Assembly: GCA_033239125.1 (NCBI GenBank)
Contig: BSWB01000002.1
Location: forward strand, 110,522,443 to 110,586,442
Origin: Fagopyrum homotropicum
Taxonomy: Eukaryota > Streptophyta > Magnoliopsida > Caryophyllales > Polygonaceae
Length of the DNA stretch: 64,000 nt
Direction of reading: 5' to 3'
Below the pieces are notes generated by a model. The model worked only from the letters and a program-made list of their open reading frames with translations, was not told the origin of the DNA and ran no database searches. Shown piece after piece: positions 41,464-53,832 of the stretch. Both the position numbers and the translations under genes were made by a program. Position 1 is the stretch's first letter; every line of letters begins with the position of its first letter.

Positions 41464-43120
41464 TGTAACACCCCGAATCCGCTGGACTCGGAGTGCACAT
41501 TGGGCTAGGATCTCACAATGGATCCTGACCCTAGCGTGACAACAAGTTCACTAGACCTTACAAAATGGCACTAACAAATATAAAAACAAATACATAAAAC
41601 GGTATAAATTGTACAATCAAAGGTAAGACAACATAGCCGAGTATACAACACAACGCCCTCACACAGGAGGTAACAAAAGATCATCCTCACGCATGAGGGA
41701 AAAGGTAAACAAACCCAAAAGCCCACAACAACCTATGTACGAGACGTCCTCGGCCTGTCACTCTGCTAGATCATCCAGCAGCATGCCTATCTTGTGCGGT
41801 ATCTACAACATGGTAATAAGCCATTAGCTATCCATACACATATATAGAGTAATGCATAAGCACAATCACAATCAAGGAAAGATAAACACATCAGCATGCT
41901 TTCACACATTTACCCATTTTATCATCTCAATATAATGGTCATTCACTCAAATCGTATATATAAATATATATAAAACTAGGTGACACGAGACCGATACATT
42001 CTCGCCTCTGAGCCTGCTAGTCAGTTGCACAGGTACCAGTCACACAATCCGTGTACCCTGTGGGAGTAGATTGTGTCCTTCCTGTAAAGTTAGTCTGGCC
42101 TGACATCAGAGAACCTCCCAGACTCCACGGCGGGATGAAAGGGAAATGTTATCACAACCACGCATACGGGGCAATTAATAAAACATAGGTCGGTAATAAC
42201 CACATCTCATGCTATCATAGCAACATATAAATCACACACCACTCATGAAAACACCCAATATAAGGATGTAAACTAAGTAAGTCCTACGGACTTGCCTCAA
42301 CCTCGATCACAACTCAACCACGGTCACATCTACACTGAAGGGACAACACAACCTAAAAACAAGGCATAAAGAGATATATCAATCTCCTAACAACACAAGG
42401 GTCACACCTAGACCCAAAGGGATCCATAGGGATCAAGCTCAACCTCAAAACCTCAACTAACACATCCTCACACCTCTAGCACGGTCCTATGCTCTCATAC
42501 TATACTTCTTCTTCGCTCCAACATCAACATACATATATAACATACATATATATACATCAACATAAGCCAAACATGGCTGAACATGATCCAACCCTAAGGA
42601 ATCTATACTAAACTAAGGAAAGATAGGAAAAGAGATGAAAATATAAAAGAATGAAGAAGGAAGAGATGGGAGCCAAGGAAGCTTAACAAGCTGAAGATCT
42701 AGATGCTCAACACAACACCAAACTTCCTCAAGCTGGCTCACAAGGCTCAGCAACCATAAACATTATCAAAGCTAAGCACAAGGCTCACAAACTCACAAAA
42801 GCTCAAAGAAGGTCAAAGATGATCCAAGGGAGAAGAGAGGAGAAGAAATGTACGCAAGAGAGAGAGATGGAGCTAAGAAAGATAAACCCTCATCACAAGG
42901 TAAGAGATGAAGTATATAAAGGAGGTAAAAAGTGTAAAGCACGGGTCAAAGGGTCAAAGAAGACGGCTGCAACACACAGAGCCACAGGGGTGGACTCTGT
43001 GTGCCGCAGGGGTGGCCCAAGAAAACCGCAAGGGCGGTTCCGGGGTCACGCAGGGGCGGTCCAGGCTAATTCCTGGCCCTCTGCTCGCTCTCTCAGCAAC
43101 TTAGCAACTAGGCTCTTACA
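41464..43120 (-). repeat. Tekay 2 3' LTR
   Basis: 1657 bp; plus-strand ends TGTAACACCCC and GGCTCTTACA. The adjoining purine tract is minus-strand AGGGGGGTGAGA (43121-43132). Confidence 0.85.
42960..43075 (-). repeat. GC-rich GCAGGGGCGGT motif cluster in LTR U3
   Basis: GCCACAGGGGTGG, GCCGCAGGGGTGG, CCGCAAGGGCGGT and CGCAGGGGCGGT occur within 115 bp, 45-160 bases from the LTR start, in an otherwise AT-rich LTR. Tekay 3 has a similar cluster (49700-49835). Confidence 0.65.
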
Positions 43121-43734
43121 TCTCACCCCCCTAAAAACAAGTTTCGTCCTGAAACTTGCAAGATCCCAAAACCTCTCGGACCCATAAGCCGAGGTAAAAC
43201 TCGCTCTTTCTATCGAAGGTATCACATCTCCGCTCAAAAGGTCATAACCTATAACAAATCTTTAACCTCAAACGTCACTAAAATGGAGGAATCATCATCT
43301 CTAGAAAACAGGGCCATAACGCTACCCAAAGGCGTAGAGGAATCACATCTGTCGCCATATCACATCACAAGGCATAGAGGAAGCACATCTCTAGCCAAAC
43401 ATCAACATATACATCATATGGAGGAATCACATCTCCACTGAAACTATGTCCATCAAGGTAGCATAGAGGAAAGAACCATCTCCAACTGAATCCTAATCAA
43501 CTCAGATAGCATGGAGGAAAGGACCATCTCCATCTATAAACATATATCATTCTCAAATAGCATGGAGGGAGTAATCATCTCCAGCTATAACATACATAAT
43601 GCTAGCATAACAAGATCGAATAAGATCATAAGGCATAACATAACTAGCATGGAGTAAACGTATCAAGGCATGTAAGCACATAAGCACATAATCACATACT
43701 CACCAAGATAACACTAAGATCTACTCATCGACCC

Positions 43735-45250
43735 TAGGCGCATCTATCTCGGCATAAAACTCTGGATAGTTCCTCTGGATACTATCCTCAGTCTCCCAGG
43801 TAGCCTTCTCAGGTCCACGTCTAGACCACTGTATCCTCATCATAGGAATGTCCTTCGAACGCAAGCGTCTCACACCTCACTCTAGGACTACATAAGGATG
43901 CTCAACAAAGGTGTGGTCTGGCTCCACCACTAAATCATCATAACTCACAATGTGCCTCGGATCTGGTATCTACTCTCTTAGCCGAGACACATGAAACACA
44001 GGGTGAACACCCTCTAAACGTGGAGGCAAAGCTAATCTGTAGGCTGCCCTCCCAACTCTATCCAGTATCTCAAAAGGACCGACATATCGGGAACTCAACT
44101 TCCCCTTTATGCCAAAACGTCTAACGCCACGCGTCGGAGATACTCTCAACCAGACATGAGCTCCTACTCTGAACTCTAGAGGCCGACGCCTCTTCTCTGC
44201 ATATGACTTCTGACGACTTTGTGCTGCCAACATCCTCTCTCTGATCAGCGCTACTCGAGCCATATCATCCTGAATCTGCTCTGGCGCTATCCCATTGATA
44301 CTGCTAGGCTCATCCCAGCATAAAGGTGTACGACACCTACGTCCATATAGTGCCTCATAAAGAGCCATCATAAGGAGCCATTCCAATATATGCATGCCAG
44401 CTGTTGTTGTATGAGAACTCCACGAGTGGGAGGTAATTAGACCATCCCTTTCCCTAATCAAACACACAAGCTCGCAGCATATCCTCCAAAGTCTTGATGG
44501 TCCTCTCAGACTGACCATCATTCTGGGGGTGAAATGCAGTCGTGAAGTGTAGACTCTTCCCCAAAGCAGTCTGAATCTACTGCCAAAACCTTGAGGTAAA
44601 GCGTCCATCTCGATCAGAGACGATCATCCTCGGTATACCATGGAGCCTCACTATCTGTCTAGTGTACTCCACCGCCAATCTACTCACTGGCCACGTCTCT
44701 CTGATAGGAATGAAATGTGCCATCTTCGTCAGTCTATCCACAACAATCCAGATGGCATCAAAACTCATAATGGGCCTCAATCCTGTCACAAAGTCCATGG
44801 AGACATCTTCCCACTTCCGCTATAGCACTGGAGCTCACCTCCAGGTATGCAATGCTCTATCTTGACCTGCTGGCAGGTCGCACACTAGGCCACAAATCTG
44901 GCTACATCGGGCTTCATCCCTCCCCACCAATATGAACGTCTCACATCGTGATACATCTTACTCGTACTTGGATGTATAGAGTAAGGCATACAGTGAGCCT
45001 CTTGTAAGATCCTTTATCTCAACTCTACATCTGGAGGAACACAGATATGATCGTGTCGCCTCATCACTCCATCAGCTCCAATGGAAAACTGTGGTGCCTC
45101 ACCACGAGACATCCTATCTCTAATCCTCATCAAGGTCGGGCTTGTCCCCTCCTTTTGCTAGATCTCATCCAACAGACCAGGTAAAACCTCTAAAGCATAT
45201 AACTGGGCATCCTCATTAGGAAACTTGATATCCAGCTCTAGCCAAGCTAG
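43735..45250 (-). pseudogene. Tekay 2 integrase with chromodomain end
   Basis: N to C on the minus strand. Core: MDFVTGLRPIMSFDAIWIVV, ETWPVSRLAVEYTRQIVRLH and IVSDRDGRFTSRFWQ (44798-44577). After shifts, YEALYGRRCRTPLCWDEPSS leads to RRFGIKGKLSSRYVGPFEIL with DRVGRAAYRLALPPRL (the GPF module), then VHPVFHVSRLRE and a stop at 43970. Beyond, IVSYDDLVVEPDHTF and RIQWSRRGPEKATWETEDSI with QRNYPEFY form a chromodomain-like tail, the part thought to steer insertion to heterochromatin. Multiple stops; inactive. Confidence 0.87.
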
Positions 45251-45269
45251 ATCCCTCTAAAGCTGAGGT

Positions 45270-46472
45270 TGTATTGTCAATCTAGCAATCGCCTTTTCAC
45301 GAGACGTCTTCCTGCTCAAGGCATCAGCTACAACATTCGCCTTTCCCGGATGATACAAAATCTCAAGGTCAAAGTCCTTGATCAACTCCAGACATCGACG
45401 TTGGCGGTTATTCAACTCCTACTACGTGAAAATATACGTCAGACTCTTATGGTCTGTGAAGATCTGACATGTAGCACCATACAAGTAATGTCTCCAGATC
45501 TTTAAAGCATGAACTACCGTTGTCAACTCCAGGTTATGAGTTGGGTAGTTCTCCTCATACGTTTTTAGTTGTCTAGACGCATAAGCAATCACTCTACCTC
45601 TCTACATCAATACACATCCCAAGCCTAGCTTGGATGCATCACTATAGACCATAAAATCATCAGAACCCTCTGGCTGTGCCAGGATAGGAGCAGAAGTCAA
45701 ACGCCTATTCAACTCCTCAAAACTCTAGGCACACTGGTCGGTCCATACAAATCTGGTAGTCTTCCTCAGAAGACTCGGCAGTGGACGGGTAATCACAAAA
45801 AATCCCTCCATAAAACGTCTGTAGTAACCGGCTAAGACAAGAAAGCTACGCACTTCCTTGACGTTAGTCGGTGTCATCCAAGCAGCAACAGACTCGATCT
45901 TCGCCGGATCTACCATAATCCCATCGACGAAGACGATATGCCCAAGGAAAGCAACCTCAGACATCCAAAACTCGCACTTAGAGAGCTTAGCATACAACTC
46001 TCTATCCCTCAGAATCTGTAAAACCGTACTCAAATGACTAGCATGCTCCTCTCTACTACGAGCGTATACCAGAATGTCATCAATAAAGACCACCACAAAC
46101 TAATCAAGGAAGTCGATGAATATACTGTTTATCAACTCCATAAAGACTGCTGGGGCATTCGTCAACCCGAACGGCATCATTACAAACTCGTAGTGTCCAT
46201 AACGGGTACAAAATGCCGTCCTGTGTACATCCTACTCTCTCACCCTCAGCTGGTGATATTCGGAGCGCAAGTCAATCCGGGAGAAAATTGTAGCTCCCTG
46301 AAGCTGATCAAGTAGATCATCAATACGAGGCAATGGATACATGTTCTTGATGGCCACCTTGTTCAGCTCTCTGTAATCTATGCATAACCGCAAAGATCCG
46401 TCCTTCTTCCGCACGAAGAGGACAGGTGCACCCCATGGTGAAACACTAGGGCGTATGAAGCCCTTCTCGTCA
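45270..46472 (-). pseudogene. Tekay 2 RT (partial) and RNase H
   Basis: RT from SPWGAPVLFVRKKDGSLRLC to SRIDLRSEYHQLRV and FIDDILVYARSREEHASHL (46096 side), then VAFLGHIVFVDGIMVDPAKI and RSFLVLAGYYRRFMEGF. RNase H below 45740 is broken by several stops. The RT N-terminus is lost at the 46476 junction. Confidence 0.88.
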
Positions 46473-46476
46473 CTTG

Positions 46477-47969
46477 CATTGACTCCTTAGCTTCCTTAGC
46501 TCTAAATTGCTCCAAAATGTGTCATTTTCCCTACAATTACAACGAAACTAGGTGTAGACCTCGATTCCCGCAAAGGTAGATAAAACAACAATAAAATCAA
46601 AGAATATACATCCATACATGCATATTGATGAAGATAAAACGTCCAAACCAATCCCAAAATATAGACTATAATACATGCTATCAAAATACCCCATACTTGT
46701 CCCTTTCTTGTCCCCCAGCAAGATCCAAATCTTAGATACAAGATAGAATGGATTATAAGTCATCAAAAGGATCAATGAAAAACATTTCAAAACCTTTTTG
46801 TGGCGTGCTTCACGCATAGATCACCCTAAGAGAATGCTTCATGGTAAATAAAATCAAGACATGATCAAAACATTTAATAAATATAAGAAAGTTGTTCATC
46901 TTTGCATAAAATCATAGAATGCATAATAAATCATATTTAACGAAATCAATCATTTATAATCCAGTTTAAACCACCAAGTCAATCAACATACTCGAGGTCT
47001 TAAGTGCTTCCAAAAGAGGTCAAGAAACGTGCCAAGGTGGGATGTATATAGGGTATGTGGTGCTAGAATCGGGGAATAGGATCTTTTCTTCACTTTCTTT
47101 GAATCACAACATCTTCCACCAATAAAATTTGCTTATTTTTACTTTAGTTTTTTGTGATGCATGGACAAAGGTGCACAATAACCGAAGCCTAGGATATCAA
47201 TAATCATCAATTTCTCGAGATGCCTCAAACCCTTGATGCACATACCATGACCCGTTAGGACTATCGATCAATTCGACTTTGGCAAGACACAAACACCCGG
47301 CTATGTGAATGGCGCCGACTTCCTCATCATCAAGATCAACGCCCCCAAACCTAATTTGTTTCTTTCTAGCACTTCCCGCCAAGATCTCAACTTCACTTCA
47401 CTTGCTTTTCGTCACTTGCATGCAAATTCCCGGATAGGTAAAGGGAGGCAAATACGTATATGAGGGGCTAAAGCATGATCAAGAAGAAGAAGAGAATGAA
47501 ATGCCTTAGTCATCCCAGGAAGAATGTGATAGAACTCACCATGTGGTGTCAACCTTCAAATTCAACATAATTTTGATAAAAACAAATTATTAAACATGCT
47601 AGAATTTCAAACAAAGCATTTTGCAACTTAAACATATCATAAAACCTTTCGAGCATATAAAGATTTCAAAACCAATCTACAAATGAAAATCTTCATCGAG
47701 GTCATATCCATAATAGAAATACAAAACGTTTCGAAAATCTTTCAGTTAAAAGCCCATGACAGCTCCTTGGCCCGCCTCGTCATCAAGGTCAACGGTGGGA
47801 ATATTGAGCCCGCCGGTATCAGTACCGGTCTCCATGGCAGCTCCTTCATACTCGTCATCCCCCTCCTCCTCCTCAACTGCTGCCTCTCTAGCATCCTGCA
47901 TATAAGTGAACAGAACAACAGACAAAAACTGACGGTCAAAGACAGAAAACTGGGACGACCATATAATGC
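46477..47969 (-). mobile_element. Athila A fragment, 3' region with truncated LTR
   Basis: 46683-46477 is the first 207 bases of an LTR on the minus strand (TGATAGCATGTATTATAG). Just before it lies the polypurine site AAGTATGGGGTATTT (46684-46698). Upstream is 3' non-coding sequence resembling 32260-33460 of Athila B. An acidic frame near 47880-47740 (DDEYEGAAMETGTDT) may be the end of ORF3. The rest of the LTR and the body are missing. Confidence 0.78.
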
Positions 47970-48852
47970 TGATAGCATGTATTACAGTCTATATTTTGGG
48001 ACTTGTTTGGACGTTTTATCTTAATAAATCTGCATGTATGGATGTATATTATGTGATTATATTGTTGTTTCATCTACCTTTATGGGAATCGATGTCTACA
48101 CCAAGTTTCGTTGTAATCGTAGGTAAAATGGCACATTTTGGACTAAAATGGAGCTAAGGAGCTAAAGAGTCATTGGAGCTACATTCCGGAGCTTAAAGAA
48201 GAACTCAGGAAGCATGTAATTAATGAAAAAGATTTACTTTGGACCAGATTTGAGAGATTTCACATTCAGCTTAGATTCACCTAAGTCGGCTACAGTGTCA
48301 CCTAGACCGAGGTGTCACTAGACCGTGGTATCACCTCGACCAAGGTGATCATGTGGAGCGTCCCGACCGAGGCAAACACCCTGCCGCCAGCGAGATCATA
48401 ATCTTTGGTTGAGATCTTTTATTTTTGGAAATAAGATATCTTATATTTTTGGGCTGGATTTCTGGAAGGAAGATCTTATTTTTGGGAGATCTATTTTAGA
48501 GATATGGATATATTTTATAGGGAATTATCTTTTTAAGATATTATTATCTTTAGAAGATAATTCTCCTATATAAAGGGCTGGATTTTCCACAAGTTCAACC
48601 ATGCTTGGAGGTTGAGAATAACCAGCAATTAGGAGATTTTCTGGAAGCTTGAAGGAAGATTGAAGATCAATCAAGGAAGGATTGATAGTTTGGAGTTAGC
48701 TTTAGAAGGAGTTTGTAAGATTTTTTTAGATTCCCTTTGGTTCATTGTCTTGTTTGATTTGTGATTCAAGGAACGTTGATTTGTGAACTATTTGATTCAG
48801 TTATTGAAAACTTGTTCTTAAGGTTTTTGTGTTCAACTATTCATTCCTTTCC
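47970..48852 (+). repeat. Athila A LTR fragment, plus strand
   Basis: Begins TGATAGCATGTATTACAG and follows the 51074 LTR for about 880 bases, to the point where that LTR reads ...CATTCCCTTCCC; the sequence then changes. It contains the subfamily motif cluster at 48285-48375 and a TATA box at 48567. Confidence 0.85.
48567..48574 (+). promoter_or_regulatory. Candidate LTR TATA box
   Basis: TATATAAA followed by GGGCTGG, about 600 bases into the LTR. The 51074 LTR has lost this segment by deletion. Confidence 0.55.
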
Positions 48853-49215
48853 CCTTCTTCTCTCACAACCTACGTCTCCGTCCTAGGGTTTCTTTGCCCG
48901 TAGGATCTTACTATCTATTATTTGCTTCAAAGAGTCCTAGATACACCCTAGAAGAAATCCCCTTCTTCTCTCACTATAGTCACTGCTACGATCTAGTTCC
49001 AACTCTTAACCTAGAAATAATAGCCTAGTTACTTTGCAGAGTAACACACACATGAGTATAACACGATCTAGTTCCAACTCTTTTGTGACACGAGGAGCAC
49101 CCAGAACCTCACCTCTGTCCCTTTTAACCCCATAGGTTTGGAATAGGGGATCAAGCCTCCCCTCTTGGTGGACTGGTTGCAGAGAACCCCCACACTCTCG
49201 ACGAGCTTCACGCAA
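48853..49215. other. Unassigned 360-bp insert with direct repeats
   Basis: This matches none of the other elements in the window that I can see. It holds two copies each of CCCCTTCTTCTCTCA (48851 and 48959 areas) and ACGATCTAGTTCCAACTCTT (about 48988 and 49064). It is less AT-rich than its surroundings. A 69-codon minus-strand frame (49215-49006) has no recognisable motif. Confidence 0.5.
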
Positions 49216-51073
49216 GTTGTCACGAACCGGTTATAATACACTTGGGCTAATTAATGTACATATATGGTTGTCCTAGTCCGGTTAGGGTATCAATGCAACA
49301 TTCATATGCAGAAACATCACTATCACAATCACTAAAACTCATACACGCTAGCTAAGTAAGCCCGAAGGACTTACCTGTCACAAGTAATCCTCAACAAATG
49401 TGGTCACATTTTCCCGTTGAGGAAACGATCAGTGCCAGCATCACCAAGACACACAACATCAAACTCTATCAAAGGCTAGGAGATTCCACCTCCTACACCC
49501 CAAGATCATACTAGAACCCAACCCATAACTAAACCTCGATAACTCATCACAACTCACAAATTGCTAAGTCATTACCTCAACATACACATCATGAAGATCA
49601 TCATACTCAACTAACAAGCTAACAAGTTAGCCCTAACACAAGGGAAAGGAAGGACACATACCACACATGGTATGTCCTGGACAAAGACACACCTATGTAA
49701 ATGGAAAGGTGTAGGAGCGGTGACACGCTGAAGGGGCGGTGGCTCTCAGCCGCAGGGGAGGTGACACTCCTCTGCCGCGGGGCGGCGCTGACAAAGCGTG
49801 GGGGCGTCTACACAACAGAGGGGCGATTCTCTAACTTCTCCTCGATCTCTCGCTCGATCAACTTCTCTTCTAAGGTGTCAAAGGCAACCCATCAACAAAC
49901 ATACGCATATATCCATCATCATATGTCTAGTAAAGCCAACAAAAGATCATCTTGTGGGAATCCAAAGCCAAGAAAGGAAGATAGAAAGGAAGGAATTAAG
50001 GGGGAAGACCTTACCACTACAACTCAAGAGAAGGGAAGAACCTTCACACTCTCAGCCAAGCTATTCACAACACAACAACAACAACACAACCACATCAACA
50101 CTTAGCCATCACAAGCACACACAAAGCTTCACTCTTGGATCAAAACAAGAAGATTCCAAGGAGACAACCAAGGAAAGAAGATGGAGAAAGGATGAACGTA
50201 AGGAGATAGAGCCTGGAGAAGAAGATGGAAAACCTTATTTAGAAAAGAGGTGAAGAAGCTTATAAAGGATGAAACGGAAAAAGCATGAATGTCAAAGAAG
50301 GTTGCGCCCACCCTACAAACCGCGAGGATGGGTGACTAGAGCCACGGGGGCGGCACCGCACCTGCGGCCAAGCTATGACGCAGGGGAGGGATCCCTAAAA
50401 AGCTAAGGATATTACGTTTGATCCCCCCAAAAACAAGTTTCGTAACGAAACTTGAACAATTGCTAAATCTTCTCGGGCCCATATGCCGAGGTATAAACAC
50501 TCTCTCTATCAGAGGTATCACATCTCTTCTCATAAGGTATCAACCTATTTTACTCTATAACCTCAAAACACAAGCATGGAGAAATCATCCTCTCCAGCAA
50601 CATAAACAAGATCACTACCCAACGGCATAGAGGAAAACTATCTCTAGCCAACCCACAACCAAATCACAATGACATGGAGGAAAACCATCTACAGTCAACC
50701 CGCACTCATAACGCAACGGCGTGAAGGAAAACCGTCTCCAACCAAACTATATCCATAACGCAATAGCATGGAGGAATAACCATCTCCAGCTAGACTATAA
50801 CCATATCTCGATAGCATGGAGGAAGAATCATCTCCAGTTATAATCACAACTTGCTAGCACAACAAGATCTAATAAGATCATATAAGATACATCACAGCTA
50901 GCACGAAAACATATCAAAACACATAAACACAAAACTCACCAAGAAAGTACTAAGGTCTACTCGTTGATCCTACAGGTGCATCTATCTCAACATAAAACTC
51001 TGGATAGTTCCTTTGGATACTAACCTTTGTCTCCCATGTAGCCTCATCAGGTCATCGTCTCGACCGTTGTATT
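49216..51073 (-). mobile_element. Tekay-type chromovirus, copy 3 (3' end only)
   Basis: LTR about 49216-50416 (left end not defined; the LTR start at 50416 reads CG instead of TG), purine tract TTTTTGGGGGGATCAAA (minus), 3' UTR, and the chromodomain end at about 51060-50960, homologous to 43735-43830. Athila A copy 2 cuts it at 51074. Confidence 0.8.
49700..49835 (-). repeat. GC-rich GGGGCGG motif cluster in Tekay 3 LTR
   Basis: AGGAGCGGTG, AAGGGGCGGTGG, CCGCAGGGGAGGTG, CCGCGGGGCGGCG and GAGGGGCGATT lie within 135 bp. Related words recur at 50300-50395. Confidence 0.6.
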
Positions 51074-52727
51074 TGATAGCATGAATTATAGTCCATATTT
51101 TGGGACTTGTTTAGACGTTTTATCTTCAATAATCTGCATGTTTGAATGCATATTATATGATTATATTGTCGTTTCATCTACCTTTGTGGGAATCGAGGTC
51201 TACACCAAGTTTCGTTGTAATCGTAGGAAAAATGGCACGTTTTACATCAAAATGGAGCTAAAGGAGCTAAGGAGTCATTGAAGCTACATTCAGGAGTTTA
51301 AGGAAGAATCCAGGTTGCATGGAATTGAATTAGAGATTTATTTTGGACCAGATTTGAGAGATTTCACATTCAGTTTAGAGTCACCTCGATTGACCACAGA
51401 GTCACCTCGACCGAGGTGATCTAAGGGAGCGTCTCGACCGAGGCGAATATCCTGACACGGCGAGATATATTTTATTTGGCTGAGATCTTTTATTTTTGGA
51501 AGGAGATATCTTATATTTTGGGCTGGATTTCTGGAAGGAAGATCATATATTTTAGAGATTTATACATGCTTAGAGGGATGATAACATCCAGCAATTAAGG
51601 GATTTTCTCCAAGGTTTTGAAGGAAGGAAGATTGAAGATCAATCTAGGAAGGATTAATAGCTTATTATAGCTTTGTGAAGGGTTTTGTAAGACTCTTAGA
51701 TTCCCTACTTGTTGATTTGTCTTGTTGGATTTTTGATCCAAGGAACATTTATTTGTTTGATATTTGATTAAGTTATTGAAGCCTTATTCTTAAGGTTTTT
51801 TTGTTCAAATATCCATTCCCTTCCCGTATATTTGATTATAGCTTTCATGATGATGAGTGGCTAATTTCTTTGTGCGAATCTAGGGTGATTGGCTGAAGGT
51901 TGTGGGAAAAACAATGATAGAATAATCTTAAATCTCAGTAGGACCCTGAAAGCTTGAGTCTTTACCTTAACCCTAGAACATCTCGTTCAGTCGATGAACA
52001 TCTCGTCCGGGGTGGAACTTGACTGACCGAGGTGACCCTTTCTGATCCAAAACTGAGAGTTAAGTGTTAGAGTTTACCAAATCCTATTCTTATTACACTT
52101 TTCATGGTTCAATGCAAGCCTAGGATGAGACTTACCCGGTAATTCCTTTGTTTGTTTACCAAAGATCATAAGTGTAGGTAATAAAGGTTTATCCTTTATT
52201 AGGGTTTGAGTGTGCCTTCGTCCCATCTTTGTGAGTTAGCCTGAGACTTAGCCGGTAAAGGTTGATTTATTCCCTTAGTTGGTTTGTTGGTTTGAGACTA
52301 TAGTTCCTTTCCTTAGTACCTTGAGACTTACCCGGTGATAGGTTCTTTGGCTTGGGATTGTGAGTAGTGAGACTTACCCGGTGATCTATTTCACTTTAGT
52401 AACACCTTCCCTTTGCAATATATCAGCTTTGTCCGCTTATCTTGAGATCTTGAGTTGGAATCACAACTGGATGCTTTAATCCCTAGAATTTGTATATTTC
52501 CTTAATTGACTATATTATCATCGTTGATTGCTTTAATTTGCTTTTGTGGTTAGTTGTAATATTGACAACCTATACTTTCTTGTGTTTCACCTAAGTCCCT
52601 GAGATCGACACCCCGGAATTCTTGCTTTTACTACGATTGACCCGTACACTGCGGGTTCGTATCCTTGTTTTAAGCATACATCTTGGGTTATAAATTTAAA
52701 GCTTGCACACACCATTTGGAGCGAACA
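51074..52727 (+). repeat. Athila A copy 2, 5' LTR
   Basis: 1654 bp, TGATAGCATGAATTATAG...GAGCGAACA. It has motif clusters at 51380-51440 and 51985-52045 and four GAGACTTACCCGGT-type repeats (about 52126, 52240, 52323, 52368). A deletion near 51550 has removed the TATA region seen in the 47970 copy. Confidence 0.9.
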
Positions 52728-52733
52728 AGTTTT

Positions 52734-52751
52734 TGGCGCCGTTGCCGGGGA
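52734..52751 (+). other. Primer binding site, tRNA-Asp, perfect
   Basis: TGGCGCCGTTGCCGGGGA, full 18-base match to the complement of the tRNA-Asp 3' end as I know it. Confidence 0.9.
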
Positions 52752-52856
52752 CTTGGTCTAGACCGAGCCGGTTGCGATAGTCTTTCGGGGCTGTTACCCC
52801 TGTTGCTACTAACCACTCTACTTGAGTGACTTTCGCAGGTTCTTTCTTGTAGGTTT

Positions 52857-53832
52857 ATGCGAAGAACCCCCGCTGGGAAGGAAATCGTTCCTTATAATCC
52901 CGAACCAGAAAAGACATACAAAAGACGCTTGAAAGAAGCTAAGATGGCCAATCAAGAGAATCGCGATCTTGAGGCCGAATTGAAGGAGGCATTGGAACAA
53001 CTACGCCTCAGTTAAGAAGAACTGCGACTGGAAAAGGAAGAAACTCGCGCAAGGACGAAAGCGATCGAAGCAGATATGGCGACTTTATGGGACCAATATC
53101 TACCTCGACCAGATCCAGCTCCTCGACCGAGGCAAGACCCAGTTCCAGACCCTCGACCGAGGCAGGACCCAGCTCCAGTTGCCCCGGCCGAGATACTTCC
53201 ACCTCGGAGGCCAATCCGAGATGCTCTTTTTGCAGGTATTCCACAGACCCTAGGACAAAGGATGGACCCTAATTAGCAACTAAGGCGTCCAGGAGTCAAC
53301 CTAGGTGATCCAGCGGAACATGACTATGAACTTTGACCGCAAGTTCTTTCCATGATTCGCCAATGCCAGTTTGGAGAGCTAGAGAGGGAATCTCCGCATC
53401 AGCATCTGCAAAACTATGAGATCTTGATGGAGACCTTGAGACCTTCAAGGCTGGAAAACAACAATTACAAGCTAAGGCCTTTCTACTTCTCTTTGAAAGA
53501 TAGGGCGCTTACTTGGTATTAATCTCTCCCTCCAGGAAAAATCAACACTTGGGAGGAGATGACGACGGAGTTCTTGACTAAATTCTTTCTCCCCTCTAAG
53601 ACCGCTGAAATGAGAGTGAAAATCAATGCATTCATCATGAAGGACAAGGAGAGTTTGTCCAAGTCATGGGAGTGATTTAAAGACATCCTTTTGGATTTCC
53701 CACATCATGGGATTCCAAAGATAGAGTTGTTGGAGATATACTTCAAGGGACTAGACGAAAACACCCAATTCAACCTTCACCTACTATCTGCCGGCACGTT
53801 CATGGATATGCCGATTGACGAAGCTTGGGAGT
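52857..53832 (+). pseudogene. Athila A copy 2 gag (several stops)
   Basis: MRRTPAGKEIVPYNPEPEKT starts at 52857. The coiled-coil segment, the PRPRQDP repeats (motif array 53090-53215), LGQRMDPN, MIRQCQFGELERESPHQ, FLTKFFLPSKTAEMR and MDMPIDEAWE follow in one frame. In-frame stops occur near 53015, 53275, 53335, 53520 and 53675. It keeps the junctions lost in copy 1 and ends where the Athila C LTR begins. Confidence 0.88.

Larger units (their letters stand above)
41464..46476 (-). mobile_element. Tekay-type chromovirus, copy 2 (5' truncated)
   Basis: Minus strand: 3' LTR (43120-41464), chromodomain, integrase, RNase H and part of RT. Gag, protease, the start of RT and the 5' LTR are missing; the text switches to an Athila LTR at about 46476. 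It differs clearly in LTR sequence from Tekay 1, so it is another subfamily. TTTAC at 41459-41463 would be its duplication, with no partner found. Confidence 0.88.
51074..53832 (+). mobile_element. Athila A copy 2 (5' part; split by Athila C)
   Basis: 5' LTR 51074-52727, primer site, gag, then interruption by an Athila C element within ...MDMPIDEAWE. The rest must lie beyond the window. GTATT (51069-51073) is the candidate duplication. Confidence 0.9.

Noticed and set aside
42819..43187. Basic 122-codon frame in the Tekay 2 LTR
   Set aside because: It runs antisense across the LTR and its GC-rich word cluster and crosses the LTR boundary; composition explains it.
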